Shown here: in pieces, positions 6,438-6,790 of the stretch | How the letters are laid out: each line of letters begins with the position of its first letter | How positions within the stretch are numbered: position 1 is the first letter of the stretch | DNA from: an uncultured Collinsella sp. | GTDB lineage: Bacteria > Actinomycetota > Coriobacteriia > Coriobacteriales > Coriobacteriaceae | DNA length: 6,790 nt | Direction of reading: 5' to 3' | Assembly: GCA_900545995.1 (NCBI GenBank) | Contig: URBM01000099.1 | Coordinates: 1-6,790 of the forward strand | Made by a program: the position numbers and the translations under genes | Notes under the pieces: model-generated | Told to the model about the DNA's origin: nothing | The model's input: only the letters and a program-made list of their open reading frames with translations | The model's database searches: none

Positions 6438-6748
6438 TACTCGCTCTCCCCCTCTCCCAAAATGGACGGCACGCGGAAGTAGCGGTCGCGCGCGCTGCCG
6501 GCGTTTTCGAGCGCAACGTCGAGCGGCAGGTCGCGCTCGGGCTCGCGCAGGTCGTCGCCCATCACGTTGGACAGGCTTCCGATGGGATGGAACGTGGGCT
6601 CCACGTCGGGCAAGTCATATTGCAAGACGGGCTCGAGCATCTGGACGGCGTCGTTCATGTAGGACGTCATCTGGGCGAGCTCGTCATCGGTCAGTGCGAT
6701 CTTTGCGTACTCGGCGATGCCGCGCACGTCTTTCTCGCTGAGTGCCAT
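6437..6748 (-). CDS. gatC: Asp/Glu-tRNA(Asn/Gln) amidotransferase subunit C
   Basis: A 103-residue protein, the usual GatC size, which wraps around the GatA-GatB interface and stabilises the complex. The N-terminus MALSEKDVRGIAEYAKIALT (1-20) fits the family pattern of a helix with 'V..IA..A.I.L', followed by 'DDEL..M......V..LEPV' (21-42). The C-terminal part 'R.D......ALENA......YFRVPSIL' (74-98) is also characteristic. I chose ATG at 6748 because AAGGGAG lies a few bases upstream; the in-frame ATG at 6766 lacks such a site and would itself fall just ahead of it. First gene of gatC-gatA-gatB. The family is short and divergent, but gene order makes the call secure. Confidence 0.95.
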   Translation of the reverse strand: MALSEKDVRGIAEYAKIALTDDELAQMTSYMNDAVQMLEPVLQYDLPDVEPTFHPIGSLSNVMGDDLREPERDLPLDVALENAGSARDRYFRVPSILGEGESE

Positions 6749-6753
6749 AGGCG

Positions 6754-6762
6754 CTCCCTTCC
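6754..6762 (-). promoter_or_regulatory. Ribosome binding site of gatC
   Basis: On the minus strand this reads GGAAGGGAG, five bases before the ATG at 6748. It fixes the start at that ATG and rules out the longer form from 6766. Confidence 0.7.
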
Positions 6763-6783
6763 GCATAACAGTTAAACTGCTCT

Positions 6784-6789
6784 AGTATA
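6784..6789 (-). promoter_or_regulatory. Probable -10 box of the gatCAB promoter
   Basis: On the minus strand TATACT matches the TATAAT consensus at five of six positions. It lies 36 bases from the gatC start, giving a leader of about 29 bases. The matching -35 box would fall beyond the window edge, so the promoter cannot be confirmed. An 11-base palindrome, CAGTTAAACTG (6769-6779), lies between the box and the start, near the predicted transcription start. Confidence 0.45.
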
Positions 6790-6790
6790 C

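Noticed and set aside
6749..6790. Riboswitch or T-box leader upstream of gatC
   Set aside because: Only 42 bases are visible and a -10 box lies within them, leaving a leader of about 29 bases, too short for a T-box. The 11-base palindrome alone is not enough to claim a regulator.

Overview
The window looks like ordinary chromosome from a GC-rich Gram-positive bacterium. Codon choice is strongly GC-biased at third positions, genes carry GGAGG-type ribosome binding sites, and an indirect Gln-tRNA pathway (gatCAB) is present. The character of the proteins suggests a gut actinobacterium of the Coriobacteriia, perhaps Collinsella; this is inference from pattern recognition, not from a search.

Left half (1-3024): a divergent transport/regulator locus. 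On the minus strand lie a complete ABC transporter half (79-1905) and, starting directly after its stop, the first 26 codons of a second ABC half (1-78, cut by the window edge). The two probably form a heterodimeric exporter-fold transporter. The ATP-binding domain carries an 'EATAFADPE' Walker B/D-loop like the siderophore-uptake pairs IrtAB and YbtPQ. On the plus strand, divergently transcribed, is an AraC-family regulator (2026-3024). The space between them (1906-2025) holds a good sigma-70-type promoter for the regulator and a cluster of TNAGCCA half-sites that could be its operator. An AraC regulator beside an ABC pair resembles ybtA/ybtPQ and suggests regulated uptake or export of a siderophore, metal complex or other small molecule.

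Middle (3025-3246): a 222-base gap between convergent genes with no gene. It holds a perfect 13-bp terminator-like hairpin after the regulator, then a 143-bp element whose ends are 37-base inverted repeats (35 of 37 matching) enclosing a smaller terminator-like hairpin. The element ends three bases from the gatB stop codon and is the most unusual non-coding structure here.

Right half (3247-6790): the gatC-gatA-gatB operon on the minus strand. Consecutive genes overlap by one base (TAATG), and a -10 box and ribosome binding site precede gatC at the window edge. Together the products form the GatCAB amidotransferase, which converts misacylated Glu-tRNA(Gln), and usually Asp-tRNA(Asn), to the amide form. 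GatB carries an insertion of about 60 residues relative to the usual family pattern. I found no RNA genes, CRISPR arrays or insertion sequences, and no clear undescribed multi-gene system.
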